64,000 nt of DNA. Source: Paraburkholderia sp. FT54 (lineage in GTDB: Bacteria; Pseudomonadota; Gammaproteobacteria; Burkholderiales; Burkholderiaceae). The notes under the pieces are model-generated. The model was given only the letters and a program-made list of their open reading frames with translations, was not told the DNA's origin and did not search any database. Position numbers and translations under genes: made by a program. The first letter of the stretch is position 1. Each line of letters begins with the position of its first letter. Of the stretch, positions 54,534 through 62,917 are shown piece after piece. The DNA is taken from contig NZ_CP134195.1 of NCBI RefSeq assembly GCF_031585635.1, positions 1,860,001 to 1,924,000 of the forward strand. Direction: 5' to 3'.

Positions 54534-54737
54534 ATGCCAACCGGTACAGTGAAATGGTTTAACGACGCGAAAGGCTTTGGCTTCATTACTCCCGACGACG
54601 GTGGCGAAGATCTGTTCGCCCACTTCTCGGAGATTCGTTCCGAAGGTTTCAAGTCCTTGCAGGAAAACCAGAAGGTCAGTTTTGAGATCAAGCAGGGGCC
54701 GAAGGGCAAGCAGGCGGCGGATATCAAGCCGGTCTGA
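54534..54737 (+). CDS. Cold-shock protein, CspA family
   Basis: 67 residues, a typical single cold-shock domain: [32 protein letters not shown] carries RNP1 (KGFGFI) and RNP2 (DLFAHF). Binds single-stranded RNA/DNA as a chaperone. AGAGGAA lies 4-10 bp before the ATG; the long AT-containing leader is usual for thermosensitive csp mRNAs. Confidence 0.95.
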   Translation: MPTGTVKWFNDAKGFGFITPDDGGEDLFAHFSEIRSEGFKSLQENQKVSFEIKQGPKGKQAADIKPV

Positions 54738-54901
54738 AGTCGTGGCCGGTTCGCGCGTGCAACGCGTGCGGCCGGCCACCGTTGCGCGCGGTCCATACAC
54801 CGAAAAAAGCGGCTCGTTCACACGCGTGACATGAAGCGCCGCGTGCGTTTTGCCCGCACGATCCTCTCCGGCGCACCTATCGCGACGCCTGTTACGAAGG
54901 C

Positions 54902-54929
54902 CTTTCCGAAGCTTTCCGACGCTTTCCGA
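54902..54929 (+). repeat. Three tandem CTTTCCGA repeats, 10-bp period
   Basis: CTTTCCGA occurs at 54902, 54912 and 54922, one helical turn apart, 46 bp before the PmrA-type box of the hpnJ operon. The phasing suggests a protein-binding array. Confidence 0.5.
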
Positions 54930-54974
54930 AGCATAGGGAACCGCGCCGCCGGCATCGTCAGCACCCGGATTTTC

Positions 54975-55007
54975 CTTAAGGTTTCCTTCAGCTTTGCTCC
55001 GTAGTAT
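54975..55007 (+). promoter_or_regulatory. PmrA-type box and -10 of the hpnJ operon
   Basis: CTTAAGGTTTCCTTCAG (54975-54991), two direct hexamers CTTAAG/CTTCAG 11 bp apart, the form of PmrA/QseB sites, with TAGTAT at 55002-55007. The same 17 bp (23 bp including flanks) recurs at 61068 with the same 27-bp offset to its -10. Bound presumably by the OmpR-type regulator at 60290-60949. Confidence 0.75.
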
Positions 55008-55101
55008 TTGCTGGATTCCCCCGCCTCCCTGGCGGGCAATAGTTCCGATAGTATGTTGACTGAGAACTGAAAGCGCCGATTCAAGGCTTGCTGGAGCATC
55101 C

Positions 55102-56523
55102 ATGAAAACCCTGTTCTTGCAGGCGCCGTCGTATGACGGCTTCGATGGTGGCGCGGGTTCGCGCTATCAGGCCAAGCGTGAAGTCCGCTCATTCTGGTAT
55201 CCGACGTGGCTCGCGCAGCCCGCGGCACTGGTGCCGGATAGCCGCGTGCTCGACGCGCCCGCCGACGGTCTGTCGGTCGAGGCATCGCTCGACATCGCGC
55301 AGCAATACGATCTGGTGGTGATCCACACCAGCACGCCGTCCTTTCCCACCGACGCGTTATTCGCGGAAGACCTGAAAAAGCGCAAGCCGTCGCTGCTGAT
55401 CGGCATGGTCGGCGCGAAGGTCGCGGTCGATCCGCACAATTCGCTGACCGCGACCGAGGCGATCGACTTCGTCTGTCGCGAGGAATTCGACTTCACCTGC
55501 CAGGAAATCGCCGAGGGCAAGCCGTTCGCGCAGATCAAAGGGCTCAGCTATCGCAACCGTGACGGTTCGATCGAGCACAACGAAGCGCGCCCGATCTTGG
55601 AGAACATGGACGAGCTGCCGTTCGTGGCTCCGGTGTACAAGCGCGATCTGAAGATCGACAACTACTTCATCGGCTATCTGAAGCACCCGTACGTGTCGAT
55701 CTACACGGGCCGCGGCTGCCGCTCGAAGTGCACCTTCTGTCTGTGGCCGCAAACCGTGGGCGGGCATCGCTACCGCACGCGTTCGGTCGAGAACGTGCTG
55801 GCGGAAGTGAAGTGGATTCGCGACAACATGCCTGAAGTCAAGGAGATCATGTTCGACGACGACACCTTCACCGACTTCAAGCCGCGCGTCGAGGAAATCG
55901 CTCGCGGCCTCGGCAAACTAGGTGTGACGTGGTCGTGCAACGCGAAGGCGAACGTGCCGTACTCCACGCTCAAGATCATGAAGGACAACGGCCTGCGTCT
56001 TCTGCTGGTCGGCTACGAATCCGGCGACGACCAGATCCTGCTGAACATCAAGAAGGGTCTGCGCACTGACATCGCGCGCCGCTTCAGCGACGATTGCCGC
56101 AAGCTTGGCATCAAGATTCACGGCACTTTCATTCTCGGTCTGCCGGGCGAAACGCAGGACACGATCCAGAAGACGATCGAGTACGCCAAGGAGATCAATC
56201 CGCACACGATCCAGGTGTCGCTTGCCGCGCCGTATCCGGGCACGACACTCTATAACCAGGCGGTCGAAAACGGCTGGCTCGAAGAGAACAAGGTGATCAA
56301 CCTCGTGAGCAAGGAAGGCGTGCAGCTTGCGGCGATCGGCTATCCGCATCTGTCGCGCGACGAGATCTACCATCAGCTCGAAAACTTCTATAAGCGTTTC
56401 TATTTCCGCCCGTCGAAAATCTGGGAAATCCTGCGTGAGATGTTGACGAGCTGGGACATGATGAAACGGCGCTTGCGCGAAGGCGTGGAATTCTTCCGTT
56501 TCCTGCGCGCCCACGAGGCGTGA
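55102..56523 (+). CDS. hpnJ: Hopanoid-associated radical SAM enzyme HpnJ
   Basis: 473 residues. N-terminal B12-binding-like Rossmann part (about 1-180), then the radical SAM core with C206-x3-C210-x2-C213 in GRGCRSKCTFCLW, and GTFILGLPGETQDTIQ. HpnJ converts bacteriohopanetetrol-glucosamine into the cyclitol ether head group. The start sits 95 bp after the candidate -10 and has TGGAGCATCC just upstream. Its stop overlaps the GTG of hpnI (GTGA). Confidence 0.93.
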   Translation: MKTLFLQAPSYDGFDGGAGSRYQAKREVRSFWYPTWLAQPAALVPDSRVLDAPADGLSVEASLDIAQQYDLVVIHTSTPSFPTDALFAEDLKKRKPSLLIGMVGAKVAVDPHNSLTATEAIDFVCREEFDFTCQEIAEGKPFAQIKGLSYRNRDGSIEHNEARPILENMDELPFVAPVYKRDLKIDNYFIGYLKHPYVSIYTGRGCRSKCTFCLWPQTVGGHRYRTRSVENVLAEVKWIRDNMPEVKEIMFDDDTFTDFKPRVEEIARGLGKLGVTWSCNAKANVPYSTLKIMKDNGLRLLLVGYESGDDQILLNIKKGLRTDIARRFSDDCRKLGIKIHGTFILGLPGETQDTIQKTIEYAKEINPHTIQVSLAAPYPGTTLYNQAVENGWLEENKVINLVSKEGVQLAAIGYPHLSRDEIYHQLENFYKRFYFRPSKIWEILREMLTSWDMMKRRLREGVEFFRFLRAHEA

Positions 56524-57680
56524 GCGCCGCGCACCTGCTCGCCGTCACGCTCGCCTATGCGTGCGCGGCGGGCGCAGTTTTCGGCATCGGCTACACCGTG
56601 CTCGCCGGCGCGTTGATCGGCCGGTTCTTCGCGCGAGCGGTGTCCGAGCCGAGCGCCTTTCCGCCGGTCACGATCGTCAAACCGCTGCACGGCAATGAGT
56701 GGGCGCTGCTTGCCAATCTGTCGAGCTTCTGCCGGCAGGATTATCCCGGGCCCGTGCAATTCCTGTTCGGCGTGCACGACTCGGCCGATCCGGCGCTGCA
56801 AACCGTCGACGATCTGCGGCGCCTCTTTCCCGAAGCGGACATCACCGTCGTGGCCGACGAGCGTCTGTACGGCCCGAACCGCAAGATCAGCAACATTCTC
56901 AACATGCTGCCGCAGGCGCGGCACGACGTGCTCGTATTCGCCGACAGCGACGTGAGCGTCGGCCCGGACTATTTGCGCAATGTGATCGGCGAGTTGCAGA
57001 AGCCGGGCGTGGGACTGGTCACCTGCGCGTATCGCGGGCAGCCCGATCCGGGTTTCTGGCCGCGCCTGTCGGCCAAGGCGACCAACTACCAGTTCCTGCC
57101 GGGTGTCGTGACCGGTCTCGCGCTCGGGCTCGCGCGCCCGTGCTTCGGGCAGACCATTGCGATGCGGCGCGATACGCTCGACAAAATTGGCGGCTTTACG
57201 CCGTTCGTGCAGCATCTGGCCGAGGACCATGCGATCGGCGAAGCGGTGCGCCTGATCGGCGAGAAGGTGGTGATTCCGCCGTTCACCATTTCGCATGCGT
57301 GCGTCGAATCGAGCGCGGCGCAACTGATCGCGCATGAGTTGCGCTGGAGCCGCACCATTCGCCGCATCGATCCGCTCGGGCATCTCGGCTCAGCGCTGGT
57401 TCATCCGTTCGCGTTCGCGCTGCTCGCGGTCGTCTTCTCGGCCGGCGGTTGGTGGGCGTGGTCGCTCGCGCTGGCCGCCATGGGCTCGCGGCTCGCCTTG
57501 AAGCTGCTATCCGATCGCGCGCTGAAGCAAGCGCATCGCGACCTGTGGCTGCTGCCGTTATGGGATATCGTATCGTTTGCGATTTTCGTCGCGAGTTTCT
57601 GGTCGTCGCGCGTGATCTGGCGAGGCTTCAGCTTCAAGGTGGATGGCGACGGCCTGTTGTCGGCGGCACAGGACGAATGA
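56520..57680 (+). CDS. hpnI: Hopanoid-associated glycosyltransferase HpnI
   Basis: 386 residues, GTG start overlapping the hpnJ stop. GT21/ceramide-glucosyltransferase fold: N-terminal membrane helix, VTIVKPLHGNEWALLANLSSFCRQDYP, ADSDVSVGPDY (DxD), GQTIAMRRDTLDKIGGF, and HELRWSRTIRR as the (Q/R)xxRW equivalent, then two or three C-terminal membrane helices. HpnI adds N-acetylglucosamine to bacteriohopanetetrol, the first step of head-group building. A second related GT is encoded at 61643. Confidence 0.92.
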   Translation: MSAAHLLAVTLAYACAAGAVFGIGYTVLAGALIGRFFARAVSEPSAFPPVTIVKPLHGNEWALLANLSSFCRQDYPGPVQFLFGVHDSADPALQTVDDLRRLFPEADITVVADERLYGPNRKISNILNMLPQARHDVLVFADSDVSVGPDYLRNVIGELQKPGVGLVTCAYRGQPDPGFWPRLSAKATNYQFLPGVVTGLALGLARPCFGQTIAMRRDTLDKIGGFTPFVQHLAEDHAIGEAVRLIGEKVVIPPFTISHACVESSAAQLIAHELRWSRTIRRIDPLGHLGSALVHPFAFALLAVVFSAGGWWAWSLALAAMGSRLALKLLSDRALKQAHRDLWLLPLWDIVSFAIFVASFWSSRVIWRGFSFKVDGDGLLSAAQDE

Positions 57681-57699
57681 ACGGCAGCACGGATCGGTC

Positions 57700-57777
57700 A
57701 TGATGCGCAGGGTTTTTAAAGTAGTGGTGAAAAGCAGGGCAACGCGCCTGACGCGCGCGCACGAGGTGCTCGCGTGA
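57700..57777 (+). CDS. Mini-ORF (25 aa) overlapping the hpnL start
   Basis: MMRRVFKVVVKSRATRLTRAHEVLA, strongly basic, ends in a TGA that shares three bases with the hpnL GTG (GTGA). It fills the 93-bp gap between hpnI and hpnL and may couple translation. The ribosome site is weak (ACGGCAGCACGGATCG upstream), so expression is uncertain. Confidence 0.35.
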   Translation: MMRRVFKVVVKSRATRLTRAHEVLA

Positions 57778-58772
57778 CGAAGCATCTCGGCCGCATCGCC
57801 GCGCTAGCGGGCTTGCTGGTGTCGCTCTGGCTCGTCTGGCAGGACAATCCCGGCGCCGTGCTCGGCGCGCTGCGCGCGGCCGGCGCGGGCCTGCTGCTGG
57901 CGGCGCTCGCGCACGTGCTGCCGATGCTCGCCAACGCTTGCGACTGGCGCTCGCTGATTCGCGGCGCGAACCGTCCCGGTCTCGTCAAGATGCTGCACCT
58001 CGCGTGGGTGCGCGAATCGGTGAATAGCATGCTGCCGGTGGCGCGCATCGGCGGCGAGGTGGTGTCGTTCCGCATGCTCAAGCGCTGGGGCGTGCGGCCG
58101 TCCATGGCGGTGGGCAGCATCATCGTCGATATGCAGCTCACGGTGATCAGCCAGTTGCTCTTCACCATGGTCGGCATCGGCTTTCTGTTCGCGCACGCGC
58201 ATTCCGACACGCTGCGGCTCGCCGGACAACTGGCGTGGGGCGTGGTGGTGCTCACGCCGTTGCTGGTGTTGTTCGCGCTGGTGCAGCACGCGAGTCCGTT
58301 CGAGCGCATCACGCGCGCGCTCAATCATATGACGAGCGGCAAGCTCGCCGCGCTGGTTGGGCAATCGGCGCAGATCGATCAGGTCATCAAGCTGATCTGG
58401 CGCCGGCGTGGCGTGGTGCTGCGCTATCTGTTTTTCTGGCAACCGCTGCAGTGCTTCCTCACGTCGCTGGAAATCTGGCTGGCCCTGTACTTTCTCGGTG
58501 TGCAGGTCACGCTCGTGGAAGCGGTGGTGATCGAATCGCTGATCCAGGCGATCAGCAGCGCGGCCTTCTTTGTGCCGGGCGGGCTCGGCGTGCAGGAGGG
58601 CGGCTTCATTCTGATCGGCGGCGCGCTGGGCCTCGATCCTTCCACCTGTCTCGCGCTAGCCGCCGCGCGCCGGATTCGCGACCTCGTGATGTTCGTGCCG
58701 GGCCTCATTGCGTGGCAATTCGCGGAGTCGTCGAATCGTGCGCCGGAGAGTGCGTTCGAGCGCGCGCCTTAA
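57774..58772 (+). CDS. hpnL: Hopanoid-associated membrane protein HpnL (UPF0104 type)
   Basis: 332 residues with about eight membrane helices and the LPG-synthase-TM/UPF0104 pattern: VRESVNSMLPVARIGGEVVSFRMLKRWG and FFVPGGLGVQEGGFILIGGALGL. Relatives are proposed to move hopanoids or other lipids; the exact role is not settled. GTG start with GAGGTG 5-10 bp upstream. Last gene of the hpnJ-hpnI-hpnL operon; 117 bp later the sensor kinase ends on the other strand. Confidence 0.88.
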   Translation: MTKHLGRIAALAGLLVSLWLVWQDNPGAVLGALRAAGAGLLLAALAHVLPMLANACDWRSLIRGANRPGLVKMLHLAWVRESVNSMLPVARIGGEVVSFRMLKRWGVRPSMAVGSIIVDMQLTVISQLLFTMVGIGFLFAHAHSDTLRLAGQLAWGVVVLTPLLVLFALVQHASPFERITRALNHMTSGKLAALVGQSAQIDQVIKLIWRRRGVVLRYLFFWQPLQCFLTSLEIWLALYFLGVQVTLVEAVVIESLIQAISSAAFFVPGGLGVQEGGFILIGGALGLDPSTCLALAAARRIRDLVMFVPGLIAWQFAESSNRAPESAFERAP

Positions 58773-58889
58773 AGACAAACGGCGCGCGGCGCAGGACCAC
58801 CAAGGCACCACGGCACATGGGGCGCGCGCGCGGGAAAGCGCACCCGCACAAGCGAGACGCGTCGATGCGAGGCCGCTTCCGTATTCTCC

Positions 58890-60293
58890 TCAGCCCGCCT
58901 GCGCATAAGCGGGAAACGACACCTCGACCGCGAGCCCACGCTCGCCGATACCCGTGCCCAGCCGCAAGCTCGCGCCGAAATGCTCCGCGATCCGCGCGAC
59001 GATCGAAAGACCCAGTCCGCTGCCGGTGGCCTGATTGCCGGTCGCGCGAAAAAAGCGATTCGTCAGACGGTCGAGGTCGCCCGGCGCGACACCGGGGCCG
59101 TCGTCGCGCACGGTCACCTGCACCCAGTCTTGCGCATGCTGCACCGCCACTTCGATGCTGCCGCCGACGTGCCCGTACTTGATCGCGTTATCGAGCAGAT
59201 TGTCGAGCAGGATGCCGATCAGCACGGGCTCCGCGTCGATCTCGGCGCGCATGTCGCCCGACAGCATGACGTGAATGTTTTTCTGCTGCGCGTTGCGCTC
59301 GTTGGCGAGCAGCGCGTCTTTCGCCACCGTTGCCGGTCTGAGCGGCGCCGTCGAGATTTTTTCATGCACGTCCAGACGCGCGAGCAGCAGCAATTGCTCC
59401 GCGAGCCGCGCGCTGCGATCGACGCCTTGCACCACGCGCTCCATTGCCAGCCGCTGGCGCGCGGTGTCCTGTTCCGCCAGCGCGACTTGCGCCTGCACCT
59501 TGATCGCGGCCAGCGGCGTTTTCAGTTCGTGCGCGGCATCGGCGGTGAACGCGCGTTCGCGCTCCAACGAGTGCAGCAAACGCGACAGCAGCAGATTGAT
59601 CGCATCGACGAGCGGACGCACCTCGATCGGCGCGCGGCCGATGTCGACCGGCTCCAGCCGGTTGACGTCGCGCGAACGGATGGCGCGCGAGAGCAGCCTG
59701 AGCGGCGCCAGACTCCAGCCGATGCTGAACCATACCAGCACCGCCAGCACCGGCAGTCCGACCAGCGTGGGGCGGGCGATCCGGCTCGCGACGCCGCTCA
59801 CCAGGTCGCTGCGTGTATTGGCCGGTTCGAAGACGCGCACCGTGTGGCCGAGCGCGGTGTCGCGCAGGGTGAACGAGTGATACATCTGGCCGCCGAGCAT
59901 GATGTCCTGCGTGCCGCTGACCGGCGGCACCGGCAGATCCCAGGCCTTGAGCTTGCGCAATGGCGGGCTGCCCGCGAGCACCTCGCCGTTCGGGCCACGC
60001 ACCTGGAACAGCGCGTCGCGCGGCAGCGCGTCGTCGTCGTCGCTGTCGTTGGCGCCGGGCTCGCCGCCTTTTTCTTCCTCGCGCACGTCGATGCGCGCGT
60101 TGGCGAGCGTGGTCAGATTGCGCTGATCGAGCAGGGCGAGAATCTGCGCGAGTTCCGCGAGACGCGCCTCTTCCCATTCGGCGACTTCGCGTGTGGCCTG
60201 ACGATAACTCGACACCAGCGCAACGCCCCAGACCAGCGCGATGCTGGTGAGCACCAACAACACGAGACGCCGGCGAATCGACGCGCCCATCAT
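58890..60293 (-). CDS. PmrB/QseC-like sensor histidine kinase
   Basis: 467 residues from ATG 60293, which overlaps the regulator's stop (ATGA) and has GGAG 5 bp upstream. Two membrane helices (about 8-28 and 177-196) enclose a periplasmic sensor loop with an acidic run at residues 71-89 (REEEKGG... NDSDDDD). HAMP region, then HisKA with H255 (AAHELKTPLAAIKVQAQ), N-box LDNLLDNAIKYG, G-boxes DDGPGVAPG and GSGLGLSI. It phosphorylates the adjacent OmpR-type regulator. The acidic patch recalls the metal-sensing motif of PmrB. Confidence 0.92.
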   Translation of the reverse strand: MMGASIRRRLVLLVLTSIALVWGVALVSSYRQATREVAEWEEARLAELAQILALLDQRNLTTLANARIDVREEEKGGEPGANDSDDDDALPRDALFQVRGPNGEVLAGSPPLRKLKAWDLPVPPVSGTQDIMLGGQMYHSFTLRDTALGHTVRVFEPANTRSDLVSGVASRIARPTLVGLPVLAVLVWFSIGWSLAPLRLLSRAIRSRDVNRLEPVDIGRAPIEVRPLVDAINLLLSRLLHSLERERAFTADAAHELKTPLAAIKVQAQVALAEQDTARQRLAMERVVQGVDRSARLAEQLLLLARLDVHEKISTAPLRPATVAKDALLANERNAQQKNIHVMLSGDMRAEIDAEPVLIGILLDNLLDNAIKYGHVGGSIEVAVQHAQDWVQVTVRDDGPGVAPGDLDRLTNRFFRATGNQATGSGLGLSIVARIAEHFGASLRLGTGIGERGLAVEVSFPAYAQAG

Positions 60294-60949
60294 TCTTTCT
60301 CCACCACGTAGCCGATATTGCGCACTGTCTTGATCAGCTTGGCGCCAAGTTTCTTGCGCAGATTGGACACGTGCACCTCGATCGCGTTGCTCTCGATTTC
60401 TTCCTGCCAGCCATACAGGCTTTCTTCGAGACGCGAGCGCGACTGGGGAATCCCCTGGTTGGTCAGCAACTGCATCAGGATCGCCCATTCGCGCGAGGTG
60501 AGCGACACGCGCGTCGCGCCCACTTCGACGGTTTGCGCGGCCGGGTTGACTGTCAGGTCCTGATAGCGGATCTGCTCGACGCTGCGCCCCTGCGCGCGGC
60601 GCAGCAAGGCCCTGCAACGGGCGACCAGTTCGGTCAGATCGAATGGCTTGCCGAGATAGTCGTCGGCGCCCGCTTCGAGGCCGTTGACACGGTCGACCAC
60701 CGTGCCTCGCGCGGTCAGCACCAGCACCGGCACGTCCTTGCCCGAATCGCGCAGCTGTTTCAGCAGTTCCATGCCCGGGACGCGGGGCAGGCCGAGATCG
60801 AGCACCACCAGCGCGTAGGCGGTGGTGTCGAGCGCGAGACCGGCCTTGTAGCCGTCACGAGCCCAGTCGACCGTGAAGCCGGCCTGACGCAGTCCCGCTT
60901 CGATACCGCAGCCGATCAGATCGTCGTCTTCTACGAGGAGTACACGCAT
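60290..60949 (-). CDS. PmrA/QseB-like OmpR-family response regulator
   Basis: 219 residues. Receiver domain with VEDDDLIG, acceptor D51 (LVVLDLGLPRVPGMELL), T (VLVLTARG) and K (GKPFDLTEL); C-terminal winged helix (ISLTSREWAILMQLL-type region, ESLYGWQEEIESNAIEVHVSNLRKKLG, VRNIGYVVEKE). Length and sequence place it in the QseB/PmrA subgroup. It binds direct hexamer repeats; identical candidate boxes lie upstream of the two flanking hopanoid operons. Translated with the kinase through an ATGA overlap. Confidence 0.93.
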   Translation of the reverse strand: MRVLLVEDDDLIGCGIEAGLRQAGFTVDWARDGYKAGLALDTTAYALVVLDLGLPRVPGMELLKQLRDSGKDVPVLVLTARGTVVDRVNGLEAGADDYLGKPFDLTELVARCRALLRRAQGRSVEQIRYQDLTVNPAAQTVEVGATRVSLTSREWAILMQLLTNQGIPQSRSRLEESLYGWQEEIESNAIEVHVSNLRKKLGAKLIKTVRNIGYVVEKE

Positions 60950-61067
60950 GAGTCCGTTATTCCCGTTCGATGTTTCATTGCACGGCAGCCGCGATATTCA
61001 AGCAGGCGCCGGACCGTAATCCGAAGTTTAACCATGCTGTTCATCCCCCGCTTTATACGCCTTGTTC

Positions 61068-61100
61068 CTTAAGGTTTCCTTCAGCTTGAATCGCTACTAT
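61068..61100 (+). promoter_or_regulatory. PmrA-type box and -10 of the GT-hpnK operon
   Basis: CTTAAGGTTTCCTTCAG (61068-61084) with TACTAT at 61095-61100, 27 bp after the start of the box. It is identical in box and spacing to the site at 54975. The downstream ATG is at 61280, so the leader is about 170 bp. Confidence 0.75.
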
Positions 61101-61279
61101 CGGCCCTCAACAGGTCGCTGTCGCGGTGTCATTGCGGGCACGCGGCGGCTGGGCTGTTGCGACGTCATTGCAGTTCAATCGTAAGCACATCGATGGGATG
61201 GACAGCCGGTGCTTTTCCACGCCAACGAGTCGCGCCGAATCAAGGCGCTGCGCATTTCGTCAGGTCACGAGACCCCGCC

Positions 61280-61630
61280 ATGAAGCCAGCCACCGTCGAC
61301 ATGCTGCGCGCCCACCTGATGGTGGCTTCGCTCACCGCCATGGGCGCCGAGGTGCTCGCATGCCTCGCGCTGCTGGTGCTGCCGGTTTCGCAGCATGCCC
61401 TCAGCTCCATGCCGTTCCAGCTGCTCGCCGTCGCCGTGATCGTGAGCGGCGTGATCGTGACGCGCCAGTTCGCGCACGCCGCCTTCCAGCTCGCGCTGCA
61501 GGGCCACTACGCGACTGGCACCAACCGCCTTGCGCGGCCGGTCGCGATCGCGTCGGATTGTCCGCGGCGCTGGCTCGTGATTCTTCATCTGCGCCTGACC
61601 GGCAAAGCGTTCGTGCTGGCCGAGCACTGA
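61280..61630 (+). CDS. Small membrane protein (116 aa) in the hpnK operon
   Basis: Begins MKPATVDMLRAHLMVASLT and has two hydrophobic helices (ASLTAMGAEVLACLALLVLPV, FQLLAVAVIVSGVIVTRQFA). No family recognised. An in-frame extension to 61157 lacks a ribosome site. It lies 12 bp before the glycosyltransferase gene and shares its promoter, so it probably serves hopanoid or another surface-lipid modification. The Shine-Dalgarno is weak (AGGTCACGAG, 11 bp away). Confidence 0.65.
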   Translation: MKPATVDMLRAHLMVASLTAMGAEVLACLALLVLPVSQHALSSMPFQLLAVAVIVSGVIVTRQFAHAAFQLALQGHYATGTNRLARPVAIASDCPRRWLVILHLRLTGKAFVLAEH

Positions 61631-61642
61631 CGGAACCGGACG

Positions 61643-62917
61643 ATGGTGGCGCACGCAGTGACGGCATCCCAATGGATCCTGCTAGCCGGCTGCGCCTGCG
61701 CGTCGCTTTACGCGTTGCTGGCGGCGGTGGCGATGCCGTTTTTCGGCTCGCGCCGCGGCGCTACGGGCCGTGCCTCTTATTCCGCCTCGCAAGCTTCGCA
61801 GCCGCTGCATCGTTTCGCGCGTGCCGGCGTTAGCGTACTCAAGCCGCTGTGCGGCGCCGAGCCGCGTCTGTACGACAATCTGCGGACCTTTTGCGATCAG
61901 CGTCATGAGCATTTCCAACTCGTGCTCGGCGTGTCCTCGCCGGACGATCCCGCGATTGCCGTGGTGCGCCGCCTGCAGGCCGCCTATCCATTACACGACA
62001 TCGAACTCGCGATCGACACGCGCGTGCACGGCAGCAATCTCAAGGTCAGCAATCTGATCAACATGGCGTCGCGGGCACGCCATGACGTGATCGTGATTGC
62101 CGATAGCGACATTGCCGTCGAAGCCGATTATCTCGACAGCGTGGCCGCGCCGCTCGCGGATCCGCGAGTGGGCGTGGTCACGTGCCTCTATGTGGCGCGG
62201 GGCATCGGCGGCTTCTGGCCGCGCGTGGGCGCGCTCTTCATCAACGAATGGTTCGCGCCGTCGGTGCGGGTCGCGCACGCGGCCGGCTCGCGTCGCTTCG
62301 GCTTCGGTGCGACGCTCGCGTTGCGGCGCGCGACGCTCGAGCGCATCGGCGGTTTCGAGGCCCTGAAAAACTGTCTCGCGGACGATTACTGGCTGGCCGA
62401 ACACGTGCGCGCCCTCGGTCTGCAAACCGTGCTCTCGCGCGTGATGGTGGCCACCGACGTGATCGAGCCGACCTTTTCCGCCTTGTGGCAGCGCGAAACA
62501 CGCTGGCTGCGTACGATTCGCTCGGTGAATGCGCCGGGTTTCGCATTTCTCTTCATCACGTTTCCCACGCCCTGGCTGGTGGCCGGCGCGTGGCTCACCG
62601 CCGGCCTCGCGTCCGGTTCGTCCGGCGCCATGCACGCGTGGGCCGCGTTCATGAGCGCAACCGGCACGGCCGCCGGCGTCGCCGCGCGTCTGTTGATGCA
62701 TCTGCGCTCGGCGCGTCGTGAGCGTACGTTCTGGCGTGATCTGCCGCTGGTGCCGTTGCGTGATACGTTGCTGGCGTTACAGTGGTGCGTCGCCGTGTTC
62801 GGTTCGCATGTGATATGGCGCGGTGCGCGCGTGCCCGTCGAGGCTTACACGTCGAGGGCCACGCGCAATGGCGCGTTGAAGGTGATGGATGTGATGGAGG
62901 CGTCGGATGGCGGCTAA
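61643..62917 (+). CDS. HpnI-like glycosyltransferase (GT21 family)
   Basis: 424 residues. Same architecture as HpnI at 56520: N-terminal helix, VSVLKPLCGAEPRLYDNLRTFCDQRHEHFQ, ADSDIAVEADYLD, FGFGATLALRRATLERIGGFEAL, LADDYWLAEHVRALG and QRETRWLRTIRSVNAPG ((Q/R)xxRW), then C-terminal membrane helices. It is longer than HpnI by a serine/alanine-rich loop near residue 45. Probably a second hopanoid or glycolipid GT with another donor. Its end overlaps hpnK by 11 bp. Confidence 0.88.
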   Translation: MVAHAVTASQWILLAGCACASLYALLAAVAMPFFGSRRGATGRASYSASQASQPLHRFARAGVSVLKPLCGAEPRLYDNLRTFCDQRHEHFQLVLGVSSPDDPAIAVVRRLQAAYPLHDIELAIDTRVHGSNLKVSNLINMASRARHDVIVIADSDIAVEADYLDSVAAPLADPRVGVVTCLYVARGIGGFWPRVGALFINEWFAPSVRVAHAAGSRRFGFGATLALRRATLERIGGFEALKNCLADDYWLAEHVRALGLQTVLSRVMVATDVIEPTFSALWQRETRWLRTIRSVNAPGFAFLFITFPTPWLVAGAWLTAGLASGSSGAMHAWAAFMSATGTAAGVAARLLMHLRSARRERTFWRDLPLVPLRDTLLALQWCVAVFGSHVIWRGARVPVEAYTSRATRNGALKVMDVMEASDGG

